Positions 48,043 to 58,700 of a stretch of 64,000 bases of DNA are shown here, piece after piece. Source of the stretch: SG8-40 sp963792855. Lineage in GTDB: Bacteria > Pseudomonadota > Gammaproteobacteria > Burkholderiales > Eutrophovitaceae. The notes beneath the pieces were generated by a model. That model saw only the letters and a list, made by a program, of their open reading frames with translations. It had not been told where the DNA came from and made no database searches. The stretch covers positions 62,001-126,000 of the forward strand of contig CAWBXZ010000009.1 of assembly GCA_963792855.1 (NCBI GenBank). The letters run 5' to 3'. The translations under genes were made by a program, and so were the position numbers. Within the stretch, counting starts at the first letter, position 1; the number at the start of each line of letters is the position of its first letter.

Positions 48043-49575
48043 TTATTTCCTCGTTAACGCGAGATAGTCATAGTCAAGGATGTTCGGTCCGTGCTTGCCA
48101 TCCTTGCCAATCGTGGTTCCACTGAACGGAGTGAACGACAAACCGACTCCGTCGAAAGCCCCTTCCCAGTCGATCAGGCGCCCGGCCACTTCCTCTCTCA
48201 GTTTGCTCGAGTTGCTGTCCCCGTTGTTGACTTCGTTGTCACCGGTGCCGCCATCCAGTTCGTCTTTCTTCGCTCCACCGATGAGCCAGTCGTCACCTGC
48301 GCCGCCGAGTATCGTGTCTTCGCCTTCTTGGCCAAACAGTATGTCACTGCCTTCATCGCCAGTGATGGAATCGCCATTGTCGCGCTCGTGCTCAGGATAG
48401 CCGTTCTCTTCGAAATACGGGTGGTGCTGATGTCCACCCTTGTAGTCAAGCCACAGTTCTGCCGCGTCGACCGGCTGCGCGAGTTGTTCCAGTCCCTGTT
48501 TCGGCTTGTACTTGAATTCACTTAACGCTTCAGACTCACTGTCCGTGCGCACGATCTCGGTTGTTAGCAGCGCGAGACTGTCGCCCCAGACGATGTCGTC
48601 ACCAGCCCCACCGTCAATACTGTCAGCCTCGGACAGAAGAAGGTCCAGAAACTCCGCCCGATCCTTGTGGTGCAAATGCCGCCAGTAGTCGTCCTCGCCA
48701 TGGTCATCCCAATCGTCGTTGTCCTTGAGCGTACCCTTGTCCCAACCAAGCCAGGCGTCTGCCCGAATGCCCCCCAGAGACAGTGCTACGCTGAGCATGC
48801 GCACCTCAAAGCTGTCGCCAACAATCAGGTCGTTACCTCCATCGCCGATCAGGATATCGTTGCCAATCAGGATTACATCGGCGTGGTGTTCCACTTCGGT
48901 GTGCGTATGGTCGTCGTGGGGCACTTCTATCAGCACATCGCGCAAGTCATGCTCAAGATGCATGAGGTCAACAACACCATGGGTGATTTCATTGCCAGCG
49001 TTGTCGAGTGCTTCGACAAAATGTTCAAACCCGTCCGCAAAACCGGTGGGAATCGAGAACTCGGCATCGAACAGAATATTGTCGTCACCAATAATGACGT
49101 CATTGCCTGTTCCACCATGTATGGCGTCGTTGCCGATTTCGATTACCTCATCGATGACCTCCGGGGCATCCTTATCGCGCTCATGATGATGATGCAGATG
49201 GTCATCCTCTCCATCATCGATCAGTCGATACTGCTCGTGGACAAGATCGGAGAAGTCATCGGAGATGTCGAGCAGATCCCGTGCGATTGTCTCTGCCCGC
49301 GCAATCGCCGCATCATCAAAGGCGACTGAGCGCGCCAGCACGTTTTGGTTATCACCGACAATGGTATCGTTACCGTCGTCGCCGCTGAGCACGTCGTTGC
49401 CGCGCAACTGGCCCTCATGATGCGCGAAGTCGGTAACCACGGCGGCATATGGAACGAGACTGCCGCCATCAGACAGGTTCAGCGTATTGTATTCCGGCAC
49501 CGCAGCCTGGTAACCGAACAAGTGCGGCAGTATCGATTCGATGCCTTCGATCGTGCTGCCCGGTGTGGCCGACAT
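48043..49575 (-). CDS. giant Ca2+-binding-repeat protein, segment 4 (C-terminus)
   Basis: This is the last 510 residues of the giant protein, in a new frame after a switch near 49590 (segment 3 DVLIDRRA, segment 4 GATVVPIMSATPGSTIEGIE). RTX-type nonapeptides recur: LSGDDGNDTIVGD, IHGGTGNDVIIGDD, LIGDGGNDLIVGD, IDGGAGDDIVWGD, LGGAGDDWLIGGAKKDELDG. Between them are His/Asp-rich stretches (DGEDDHLHHHHERD, PHDDHTHTEVEHH) that could bind metals. It ends YDYLALTRK. No autotransporter or sortase-type tail is visible, which fits export by a C-terminal-signal or adaptor-based route. Confidence 0.8.
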   Translation of the reverse strand: MSATPGSTIEGIESILPHLFGYQAAVPEYNTLNLSDGGSLVPYAAVVTDFAHHEGQLRGNDVLSGDDGNDTIVGDNQNVLARSVAFDDAAIARAETIARDLLDISDDFSDLVHEQYRLIDDGEDDHLHHHHERDKDAPEVIDEVIEIGNDAIHGGTGNDVIIGDDNILFDAEFSIPTGFADGFEHFVEALDNAGNEITHGVVDLMHLEHDLRDVLIEVPHDDHTHTEVEHHADVILIGNDILIGDGGNDLIVGDSFEVRMLSVALSLGGIRADAWLGWDKGTLKDNDDWDDHGEDDYWRHLHHKDRAEFLDLLLSEADSIDGGAGDDIVWGDSLALLTTEIVRTDSESEALSEFKYKPKQGLEQLAQPVDAAELWLDYKGGHQHHPYFEENGYPEHERDNGDSITGDEGSDILFGQEGEDTILGGAGDDWLIGGAKKDELDGGTGDNEVNNGDSNSSKLREEVAGRLIDWEGAFDGVGLSFTPFSGTTIGKDGKHGPNILDYDYLALTRK

Positions 49576-52500
49576 TATCGGTACAACCGTCGCGCCCGCC
49601 GATCGATGAGCACATCCGTTTCGAACGCATTGCCTGCTGCGGTCAGGAAATACCCATGTGTGACATTCGGCATGGCAGACTCGGCGGAATCGTTGGTGAT
49701 GTCATCGCCAATGATGAGGTCGTCTCCGGTGCCACCGCTGATTTCGTCGTCTCCGGTGCCACCGGAGAGCAGATCATCGCCGTTGTCACCCGACAGGGTA
49801 TCGTCACCGCGCTGGCCGAACATAATGTCGTCACCATCACCGCCGGATAGGGTATCGTTGCCGGCCTCTGCAAGCTCCAGCAACAGCGCGCGGCTGTCCC
49901 AGGACCCATCGGCATTAACGCGCTGTATACCGCCTGCATCGTAGCTGCCCGCAAGCAGCACGATATCGGCTTCCAACAGAGAATCGAGCGTATCGCGATC
50001 GCCCGCCGGCCTGTCGTCCCCGTTCAGGGAAATAGTGCCAACAAGGGAGGCGATATCTGACAAGAAGACGTCGCGCTGCGTCGCCGACGCCAGCGCCAGT
50101 GCGCGACCGGCAGGGGCATCAGCACCACCCAGTATCTGCCCGTTATCGCCAAGAATGAAGTCATCACCCCCCTGGCCATATATGGCATCGTCACCGAGCT
50201 CACCATACAACTCGTCGTTGCCGCCCCCACCCCAGATCGTGTCATTGCCGGCTTCGCCGTGGATGACGTCAACACCGCCGGTTTCTTCACCGTTCGCATC
50301 GACCGCATTGGCACTGACAACAAGCGGTTCACTTGTCCCGAGATCGACCACGCCGTTGTCGCCGATGATGATGTCGTTGCCGGCACCGCCGTAAATACGG
50401 TCATCGCCAGCGCCGCCGAGAATCACGTCGTCGCCGTCACCGCCGATCACCGCGTCGTCGCCGCCCGTGTCTTCGTCAGTGCTTTCAATGCTGATGACGT
50501 TGTGGTCCGCGTCACGCCGTACCAAGCCGTTATCGCCGAGCACAATGTCACGACCGGAGCCCCCTGAAATCAGGTCTGCCGCGGCGCCGCCAAGAATGAT
50601 GTTGTCACCTTCACCACCGGTAATGACATCACGGTCGCCAATCAGCGGGTCAGAGGTAAGAACATTATTTACGCCCTGCGCGTAAGGCGTAGATGGATCT
50701 TCAGGATTGTTGAGGAAGACCTCGCCGTTATCGCCGAGGATGATGTTGGTTCCCAACGGCGCAGCAATCCTGTCCGCTCCGACGCCACCGAGAATGACGT
50801 TGACACCACCCAGGCTGATGATGAAGTCGGTCCCACCCGTCGTGTCGTCAACATCCGTTGTGTAGACCTTAGTCGCAACATCATCGGCATTGCGAACGAC
50901 GTAGCCGTTATCCCCGAGCACCGTGTTAGTGCCACCACCGAGGGTAATCTCATCTTCGCCAAATCCACCGAGAATGACATTATCGGCACCTCCGAAAATG
51001 ATGTCATTGCCGCCGAGACTCTTGTCAGTGCTCAACACATCGCCACCGGCATTTACTTCGCCGTTATCACCGAGAATGATGTTGGTCCCCGACGCCGCAT
51101 CAATGTAATCGGCGCCCACGCCGCCAAGCACGACATTGCGGCCACCTGCGCTGGTAATCGTGTCGCTACCACCAGTGGTCGCATCCGTGTCGCTGGTGGC
51201 AACCTGAAGAACCTCGCCGGTTGCCGACCGACGAGCTATTCCATTGTCACCAAGCACGATGTTGGTGCCACCGCCCAGACTAATGTCGTCCGCACCGAAA
51301 CCACCAAGAATTATGTTGTCGGCTCCGCCCGTGATCACGTCATCACCGCCCAGATTGATCTCGGTGGTAAACACGTCGCCGCCTGTATTCACCTCGCCGT
51401 TATCACCGAGCACGATATTGGACCCTTGCGCCGCGTCGATCAGGTCGCCGCCAACACCACCGGCGATGATATTGCGACCGCCGTTGCTGATGATCGTATC
51501 GACACCGCCGGTGCTCGAGTCCGTATCGGTCGTCTTGACCTGTGTCACTTCACCGGTACCGTCGCGGCGCACAACCCCGTTGTCACCCAGCACCGTGTTG
51601 ACACCACCGCCGAGCGTAATGTCATCTTCACCAAAACCGCCGATGATGATGTTGTCCGCACCGCCGGTAATGATGTCGTCACCACCCAGCGCCAGCTCCG
51701 TGGTTTCAATGTCGTTGGCGCCCGCGCGATTCAAATTGACCACGCCGTTGTCGCCAAGGACGATGTTAGAGCCAACTGCAGCGTCGATCACGTCACCGCC
51801 CAGGCCGCCAATAATTACGTTGGCGCCACCGTTGCTGACAACACTGTCAACGCCGCCGGTTGACGCATCAGTATCGGTGGTCCGGACCTGCAATACCACT
51901 CCGGCACCGTCACGCAACACCGAGCCATTGTCACCAAGCACAGTGTTGACACCGCCGCCAAGAGTGATGCGGTCCTCACCAAAACCACCGATGATAATGT
52001 TGTCCGCTCCGCCGGCAATGCTGTCGTTACCACCCAGCCCGAATTCAGTGGTTTCAATATTGTTGGAGAGCGCGTTGTTGATGTTCACCACGCCGTTGTC
52101 GCCGAGCACAATATTGGAGCCAGCGGCCGCGTCGATCTCATCACCATCGAGTCCGCCAAGGATGATGTTGACGCCACCGGCACTGACAATGCTGTCGACC
52201 CCGCCAGTTGCGGCGCTGGTATCCGTCGTTGCCGCCTGAGTGACGACCCCGGCGCCATCGCGCCGCACCACGCCGTTATCACCCAACACCGTATTGGTGC
52301 CGCCACCGAGGGTAATGCTGTCTTTACCAAAGCCGCCGATGATAATGTTGTCGGCACCGCCGGTAATGACGTCATCACCACCCAGTCCCAACTCAGTAGT
52401 CGCGATGTCGTTGGTGAGCGGATTATTCAAATTCACCACCCCGTTATCGCCGAGCACGATGTTCGAACCCTGTGCCGCGTTGATCAGGTCGCCGCCAACG

Positions 52501-54434
52501 CCACCGAGGATCACATTCGTTCCCCCGGCGCTGACAATTGTGTCGACACCACCGGTGCTCGCATCGACATCGGTGGTGCGAACCTGAAGGACAACACCCG
52601 CGCCGTCCCTGCTGACCGCACCGTTATCACCCAGAACAGTATTGTTTCCTGCTCCCAGTTCGATATCGTCTTCGCCAAAACCGCCGATGATGATGTTATC
52701 GGCCCCACCGCGAATCACGTCTGCTCCACCGAGTCCGATCTCGGTGGTTTCAATATTGTTGGCATCCGGGTTATTGACTTGAACTATCCCGTTGTCGCCA
52801 AGAATAATATTGGAACCACCTGAGGCATTGATCACATCGCCCAGTTGGCCATCCGTAAGGGTCGCGCTGTTACCTAGACCGCCGAGGATGATGTTACTGC
52901 CGGCGGCACTGTTGATAACATCTGCGCCTGCCGTCGTGTTGTCTTTATCGGTTGTCCTGACCTGGCGAACCACGGCATTCTCATCACGCAGAATTTCACC
53001 GTTGTCACCAATGATTGTGGCGCTGCCTGCTCCTGTCGTGATGCTGTCGGCGCCATAGCCTCCGATCAGGATGCTGATTCCCGCGCCACCCGTGATGCTG
53101 TCGTTGCCGCCAATGCCGCCGTCGATAGTACGAATGTTGTTGCTATCTCGGGCAGCAGTGTTGTTGAGATTGACCTCACCACTGTCGCCAAGCACGATGT
53201 CACTGCCGAGCCCGACCTCGATATCATCACCCTGTGCGCCGCCGATGATGATGTCGTTGCCATCGCCGCTGCGGATGATATCGACGCCGCCTGTCCCTGC
53301 GTCTATGGTGCGCACCTGTTTGACAATGCCATTTTCGCGGGCCACATAACCGCCGTCGCCCAGCAACACGTTGTCACCCGATCCGCCAGTCAGCTGATCC
53401 GCGCCCGCGCCACCGATGATCACGCTGGTCTCCGCGAGACCAGCGCCACCGCCAGCCGAGATCACATCCTCCCCGCCAAACGCCGGAGTCGTTGTGAACA
53501 CGTCGCCGAGCAACTCCGCCACACCACCATCACCCAGAATAATATCGCCACCGAGGCTCGCAGTGATGATGTCGCCGGCAATACGCCCGTCAGCCGCTGC
53601 CGTGGTTTCGATACCCCCCAGAATGACGTCTCGTCCGTCACCGCCGATGATGATATCCACACCCCCGGCAAGCAGGGTTTCGATGCCGCCGATGAGCGCC
53701 GTGTCGATGGTCTCCACCCGAGTTGCTATGCCGTTCACGCGGATAACACGGCCGCCATCCCCCACTATGACGTCATTTCCGACACCTCCGGTCATCTCGT
53801 CATTTCCAGCACCGCCGATCAGAATGTTCTGACCTTCTCCTCCAAGGATGATGTCATTGCTACCCGCTTGTGGCGTGGTGCTGTATACATCGCCGCCGAT
53901 TTCGATAACGCCGGCATCGCCGAGAATAATGCTGCCCGCCGAGCGCGCGTTGATCCTGTCGCCACCCGCACCGCCGATGATAATGTCGGCGCCTTCACTC
54001 GATGACAGTGCGTCGCCACCGCCCTCGTCGTCATTACGCGTCTCGATCCGCTGGACCGAATAATCAGCGCGCCGGACGATACGGGCGTCGTCACCAACAA
54101 TGACGTCATTACCGACACCACCGTCAATGGTGTCGCTGTCCAATCCGCCTACCAGAACATCGGCCTGCACACCGCCGCTGATCGTGTCGGTACCGGCATC
54201 GCCAAATACGGTCAGACCGCCGAATGCCGGAGAACTCGACGCCGGTTGATTCAGCGAAATCACGTCGTTGCCGGTGCCTCCATGAACTTCGACGTAACGC
54301 GGGTCGGCGTCGGTGATCGTGACATTGTCGTTACCCGCTCCGGAGTCCAGTCTCGTGACCTCCACCACCGGGGCATTATTGCGCGCGCTTTCGACGGTGA
54401 TGGAATTGCCGCCGCTGCCCCCAAGGATGGTCAC
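49575..54434 (-). CDS. giant Ca2+-binding-repeat protein, segment 3
   Basis: This open frame of 1,619 codons is built almost wholly of repeats with the GGxGxDxI core of hemolysin-type Ca2+-binding motifs. Its middle is an array of about seven units of 112-120 residues, each carrying GGADNIIIGGFG-D-I-LGGG, NTVLGDNG, TTDTD--TGGVD and SNIVLGDNGVVN. It is preceded by looser repeats and followed by classical RTX blocks (GGDGDDVILGGAGDDRIYGG). It joins segment 2 by a frame switch near 54440 (GDV-NGGEFDAGVTILGG). The product would be secreted and rigid when Ca2+ is bound. An adhesin or surface-layer-like role is inference only. Confidence 0.85.
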   Translation of the reverse strand: MTILGGSGGNSITVESARNNAPVVEVTRLDSGAGNDNVTITDADPRYVEVHGGTGNDVISLNQPASSSPAFGGLTVFGDAGTDTISGGVQADVLVGGLDSDTIDGGVGNDVIVGDDARIVRRADYSVQRIETRNDDEGGGDALSSSEGADIIIGGAGGDRINARSAGSIILGDAGVIEIGGDVYSTTPQAGSNDIILGGEGQNILIGGAGNDEMTGGVGNDVIVGDGGRVIRVNGIATRVETIDTALIGGIETLLAGGVDIIIGGDGRDVILGGIETTAAADGRIAGDIITASLGGDIILGDGGVAELLGDVFTTTPAFGGEDVISAGGGAGLAETSVIIGGAGADQLTGGSGDNVLLGDGGYVARENGIVKQVRTIDAGTGGVDIIRSGDGNDIIIGGAQGDDIEVGLGSDIVLGDSGEVNLNNTAARDSNNIRTIDGGIGGNDSITGGAGISILIGGYGADSITTGAGSATIIGDNGEILRDENAVVRQVRTTDKDNTTAGADVINSAAGSNIILGGLGNSATLTDGQLGDVINASGGSNIILGDNGIVQVNNPDANNIETTEIGLGGADVIRGGADNIIIGGFGEDDIELGAGNNTVLGDNGAVSRDGAGVVLQVRTTDVDASTGGVDTIVSAGGTNVILGGVGGDLINAAQGSNIVLGDNGVVNLNNPLTNDIATTELGLGGDDVITGGADNIIIGGFGKDSITLGGGTNTVLGDNGVVRRDGAGVVTQAATTDTSAATGGVDSIVSAGGVNIILGGLDGDEIDAAAGSNIVLGDNGVVNINNALSNNIETTEFGLGGNDSIAGGADNIIIGGFGEDRITLGGGVNTVLGDNGSVLRDGAGVVLQVRTTDTDASTGGVDSVVSNGGANVIIGGLGGDVIDAAVGSNIVLGDNGVVNLNRAGANDIETTELALGGDDIITGGADNIIIGGFGEDDITLGGGVNTVLGDNGVVRRDGTGEVTQVKTTDTDSSTGGVDTIISNGGRNIIAGGVGGDLIDAAQGSNIVLGDNGEVNTGGDVFTTEINLGGDDVITGGADNIILGGFGADDISLGGGTNIVLGDNGIARRSATGEVLQVATSDTDATTGGSDTITSAGGRNVVLGGVGADYIDAASGTNIILGDNGEVNAGGDVLSTDKSLGGNDIIFGGADNVILGGFGEDEITLGGGTNTVLGDNGYVVRNADDVATKVYTTDVDDTTGGTDFIISLGGVNVILGGVGADRIAAPLGTNIILGDNGEVFLNNPEDPSTPYAQGVNNVLTSDPLIGDRDVITGGEGDNIILGGAAADLISGGSGRDIVLGDNGLVRRDADHNVISIESTDEDTGGDDAVIGGDGDDVILGGAGDDRIYGGAGNDIIIGDNGVVDLGTSEPLVVSANAVDANGEETGGVDVIHGEAGNDTIWGGGGNDELYGELGDDAIYGQGGDDFILGDNGQILGGADAPAGRALALASATQRDVFLSDIASLVGTISLNGDDRPAGDRDTLDSLLEADIVLLAGSYDAGGIQRVNADGSWDSRALLLELAEAGNDTLSGGDGDDIMFGQRGDDTLSGDNGDDLLSGGTGDDEISGGTGDDLIIGDDITNDSAESAMPNVTHGYFLTAAGNAFETDVLIDRRARRLYR
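50640..53100 (-). repeat. seven-unit tandem repeat, about 348 bp per unit
   Basis: Units of 112-120 codons follow each other without spacers within segment 3. The GGADNIIIGG string recurs at about 52690, 52345, 51995, 51650, 51315 and 50980, spacings of about 335-350 bases. The middle four units (about 52750-51360) are the most alike, and the outer ones diverge, the usual result of unequal crossing-over. The last unit has a longer ending (NPEDPSTPYAQGVNN). Confidence 0.8.
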
Positions 54435-55774
54435 TCCGGCGTCGAACTCGCCGCCGTTGACACGTCGCCGGTAAAGTAACTGCCGAAATAGCCGCCGGTT
54501 GCAGTGTAGGAGATAACGCCAGGTGCCAATCCGGTCACGCTCGCCTGTGTGACGAGCACCGCCGCGTCGGCGTCGCCATCGGCCGAATCGTCGATGACCA
54601 GACGATTGTGCTCACCACTGCCGGCATCGACCTGGACCGCGCCAAGAATGTCATCGAGCGACCCTGCGTTTCCGATCGATACAACGTCGTCGCCGCCGCC
54701 GGTGAACACGCTCACCCGCGAGCTCGGCCCACCCAGTGAATCGCGTACCTGAACCTGATCGGACTGATCACCCAGCAACAAGGTCAATTGCTCAACGTCG
54801 TCGTAACCAACATGGATATCGAAAGGTGACATTCCGCTTACCGTCGCAATATCGGTATACGAAATATGGTTCTCCTTCAGAACCACGGAGTTGCTGCTGT
54901 CGCCGGGCAGAAACTCCTGCGTGTCTACCGGCGTGTAGTTGCCATCCGCTGCCAATACGGCGTACGAATCCTCGAATCCACGCAATTCCGAGATCAGGCT
55001 GCTGGTATCGACGAAGCCGCTGATCGGTTGCCCGGCCCGCGTCTCGCGAAGCACTTCGATTGCAAACCTGCTTAACTCCTTGAGTACCGCGAACTGCCCG
55101 TTGATCGCCGTCTTCAGTTCCTCGTAGCGCTCGCGCTTGGCAGCTACCAGTGTTTCGGCCGCATCGCGTTCTGCGTCGTAACCGCTCTTGCGCACGTTCA
55201 ACTGCGCCAGGCTGGCATCGGACCTGTCGGCGAAAGCGTCCGCCTTGGCGACACGTTCCTTGAGCGCACTGATCAGCGAGAGTTGCTGGGTATAGCGTGC
55301 ATCGTCGGTGTAATCCAGGTAAATGGTCTTGCTGATCCACAGGAATCGCCACGTATATTTGTACTCTTCGCGAAGCTGTTTCTTGAGTGTGCCGAGGTCG
55401 TTTTCCGCCTTTGTCAATGCATCCCTGAACAGGTCGTATTGAATGCGGTTGACTGCAACCGGTTCCGTAATGTCGACCGCATCCTGGCGCAGCGAATCGC
55501 CCTGCGCATCGGCGCGCGAAGACACCAGAATGTTTCCGATGTAATCCGGGTTTGTCTCGATGAAAGTCGTGATTTCCTGCTGCGTGCTGACGAACGTGTC
55601 GCGGAAGTCATCAAACACGAATCCACCACTGACCGCCTCCACGAATGCGGCAAAACGATTGGCGACAGCGTCGAGCTGGCGAATGTCGGTCGCTGCTGCA
55701 GCGGCTTCAGGCCGGCGCTTCGTTGCCGCCGAGATAGCGCGCGTTGAACGCGGAGAAACTGGCGATGACTTCAC
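54431..55774 (-). CDS. giant Ca2+-binding-repeat protein, segment 2
   Basis: This 447-codon frame continues segment 1 after a switch near 55710 (NARYLGGNEAP into EAAAAATDIRQLDAVANRF). It is mostly alpha-helical and charged (KKQLREEYKYTWRFLWISKT, ALKERVAKADAFADRSDASL, AAKRERYEELKTAINGQFAV), ending in a beta-rich stretch (SPFDIHVGYDDVEQLTLLLG). The helical part is unlike the surrounding acidic repeats and may form a coiled-coil stalk between the two repeat regions. The apparent N-terminus at 55774 is not a real start. Confidence 0.75.
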   Translation of the reverse strand: MKSSPVSPRSTRAISAATKRRPEAAAAATDIRQLDAVANRFAAFVEAVSGGFVFDDFRDTFVSTQQEITTFIETNPDYIGNILVSSRADAQGDSLRQDAVDITEPVAVNRIQYDLFRDALTKAENDLGTLKKQLREEYKYTWRFLWISKTIYLDYTDDARYTQQLSLISALKERVAKADAFADRSDASLAQLNVRKSGYDAERDAAETLVAAKRERYEELKTAINGQFAVLKELSRFAIEVLRETRAGQPISGFVDTSSLISELRGFEDSYAVLAADGNYTPVDTQEFLPGDSSNSVVLKENHISYTDIATVSGMSPFDIHVGYDDVEQLTLLLGDQSDQVQVRDSLGGPSSRVSVFTGGGDDVVSIGNAGSLDDILGAVQVDAGSGEHNRLVIDDSADGDADAAVLVTQASVTGLAPGVISYTATGGYFGSYFTGDVSTAASSTPE

Positions 55775-58700
55775 CCGCCTGCCGATACGCTTCCCGCACG
55801 GCCTGATAATCGCTGCCGTTGAACGTCGCGGTCAGTTCGGTGAAACCGGCGCTATCGCCGACAGTCGTTATAGCGCTGAAGTCAGTGGCTTCGATAGTGT
55901 CGCTCAGTGCGGCAAGTTGGCCAATCTGGCCAGCGATGCCGTTGCCGGTCGTGGTTGCGAACAGGTTGTAGGCTTGCGCCTTGATCAGGCTACCCTCACC
56001 ACCGGCCGCGTTATCGACAACGTTCGCCGTGAGCGGATTGAGGAAGGTCTTGAGCCCGGCAACTCCATCGGTGATCGCCTGCAACGTCGCCGATGAGTAA
56101 TCGCTATTTGCCCGCGCTGTGGCGATCAAATTCTTCAGTTCATCGATCTTGTTGAGATACGTTGTGCGGTAGTTGCCTTCGAGATGATCGACCTTTGCCT
56201 GCACCGCATCGGCAAGTATGCGGTACTGCGCGTCGATCTCGATGTCGAAATCCCCAGCCGATACGATCATCTGCGACTTCGAGAAATTGGTCTCGTCCCA
56301 GACAAAACCCCGCACCTGGTCGTTGTCCTTGTACTGGTTGTACAAGGCATTCAGATCGGTGGAATCGAACCCCCGCTGACCCAGAAGATTTGCATACACC
56401 GACGCCGACCCGTCGTACTTGGCACGCGCCTCGTCGTAGATCTTGGCCAGCGCGAAGGAATTGGCACGTTTGAATTCGCTGTTGACATCGGTCGTCTTGA
56501 GGTAGATGCGCATGAACTCGTCGTCGTCGAGTTTTCCGCCGCCGAGGAACTTGAGCTTGTCCTTCGAGTAGTACGATGACGAGATCAGAGAGAACAGCGA
56601 ATTGTCGTTGAGAATATCCTTGATGTCGTCGAGGTATTTCTTCGAGAGATTGTCATTCGCGACGCCCGCCAATCCATAGCTCTTGAATGCGGCGTCCGGG
56701 TTGCGGAAGAACCTTTCGATTTCGGCGAGCCCGCCTTCTATATCCCAGTCCCGGGTAACTTTTCCACTATCGAACTTGTCGAGGACCCAGCGCACTTGCG
56801 GGATCGGAATCGTGATCGTTCCAAGGAAGGTCTTGACTTTCTTGTAGGTGAAATAGAAATCCGGATCGTAGTCCTCGTACTTGATGTACGTCTCGACACC
56901 ATTCTGGGACGAGAGGTGGTTCAGTATTGCGCTGTCGATATCGATCGTTTCGTAATAGCGCGTGCGAACATACAACTTGATCTGGTTTTCCAGCAGCGCC
57001 TGGTCGCGATCCTTCAACAATGCGACGGCTTCGTCCAGTTCCGCTGTAAGCTGCCCGTCCAGATCGGACACAATGGAATCCAGTTCGGCGAGCAATGCTT
57101 CGGCCGCGTAATCGCGGTAGGCCGTCAGGTCGCTTGCGTCGACATCAAGTGCCTCCAGCCCGAACGGCAGGGCCGCCTCCTTGAGCCTGTCCTCGAGAAG
57201 TGCGTTCTCTGCTGAGGTTACCCCTTTCAGGCCAAGAGCGTCCGTGACACGGCTCAGTTGCTCGAAGCTGCTGGTTCGCTGCAGGACGTTCTTGTCGATG
57301 CCGACATTGGCCCCGTCGCTATCGGCAGACCCTTCGACGACGATCTCGTCATCGCCTTCGTCGCCAAACAGATAGAGTTGCGCACCCACGTCGTCGAGCA
57401 AGCCTGCGCGGCCCACGGTAATCACGTCGTCGCCCTCATTGCCATGCACGACGGTGTCGGTGGCGACATTTTCGATGTAGATGCGGTCGGTCTCACTGCC
57501 GCCCTGGACACTCAGGTTACCCGTGAACAGGTCGTTGTCGATGTGCAATTCCGAGCCGGCGGCGCTGGCTTCACTGAGTTGAATGTCGAGCGAATCAAAC
57601 CCGTAGAAGTAGATCCGCGCGTCCTCGCCATCGCCCGTCATGGTATTTACCGCCTCGACGCGGACCGGCTCGACCGAATCGATTTCGGTGACTGTGCCGC
57701 TGACATCCGTTACCAGCCCCGTGGTATCGATCTGCAAATCGACGAAATCGGGGCTCAGGCCGGTTACCCGGAAAATACCGGCGTCAGTGGCCCGCACGCT
57801 GACCAGATCGCTGCCGGTAAGCGCGCGCAGTTGCGCCTGAATGGAAGCCGCGGTGGCAACCGCATCAATATCACCGGCGGCGTCCGGCACAAGCGAAATC
57901 GCCGCGCTCGATGCGCCTGCCGCGTTGAGCCGGAATTCCTGTCCAACGGAACCGGAGAGTGCGACTTCAACGCTCCGCGTCACTACCCCGGCGCTCAGTG
58001 TGGCACGCAGCGGCGCCACCGTCTTGAGCGTCAGGCCGCTGAGGTCCTTGACGACACTGCGCTCATTGTTGTCGAACACAATGGTTTCCGTGTGCAGGGC
58101 TTCGAACGCGATGGAGGCGCCGTCCTTGAAAATCGCCAGCAGTTCGTACAGCTTCTCGCCCGCGGCAGCACGTGTCGGATCCGGATGCGCGACTTCCTTC
58201 CACGACAAATCGAGGCCAAAGTCGCCGGCAAACTGGATGAGTTGCTCCCTCGCAGTGACGACCACATCGTCCACCAGGGTCGTTTCGATAGTGAAGTAGC
58301 TCACGCCCTCCGGCACGACGACGACCTGCGTACCGGTCCCGCTGAGCGCCGCAAGACCTTCCAGCAAACCGGGTTCGTAGTAGCGATCGGCAAAGCGGAT
58401 GTAGTCGGTCACTACGGCGCTAAGCAGTCCTCGCGCCTCGTCTCCGGTTTCCCCGGCGGTTGCGAGGAGAATTGCCGGCAGATCGGACGCCGGATCATTC
58501 GTTTCGCTAACGACATCAATCCTTGCCGTGTCGAACACCAGGTCCTTCTTCGTCAGGACGCCATCCTCGAGGTTGACCCGCGCCGTGCCCTGCTTGTAGT
58601 TAAACGTGATTTCGTCGTTGAGTCCCGTACCGGCGTCAATCACGACCGGCGACATGAAGGCGTCGATATCGTAGGCCGCCGGCATGATGATGTTCTCGCT

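Noticed and set aside
50640..53100. Possible CRISPR or satellite array
   Set aside because: The repeats are about 348 bp, have no spacers and stay in one reading frame encoding Ca2+-binding-type motifs, so they are protein repeats.
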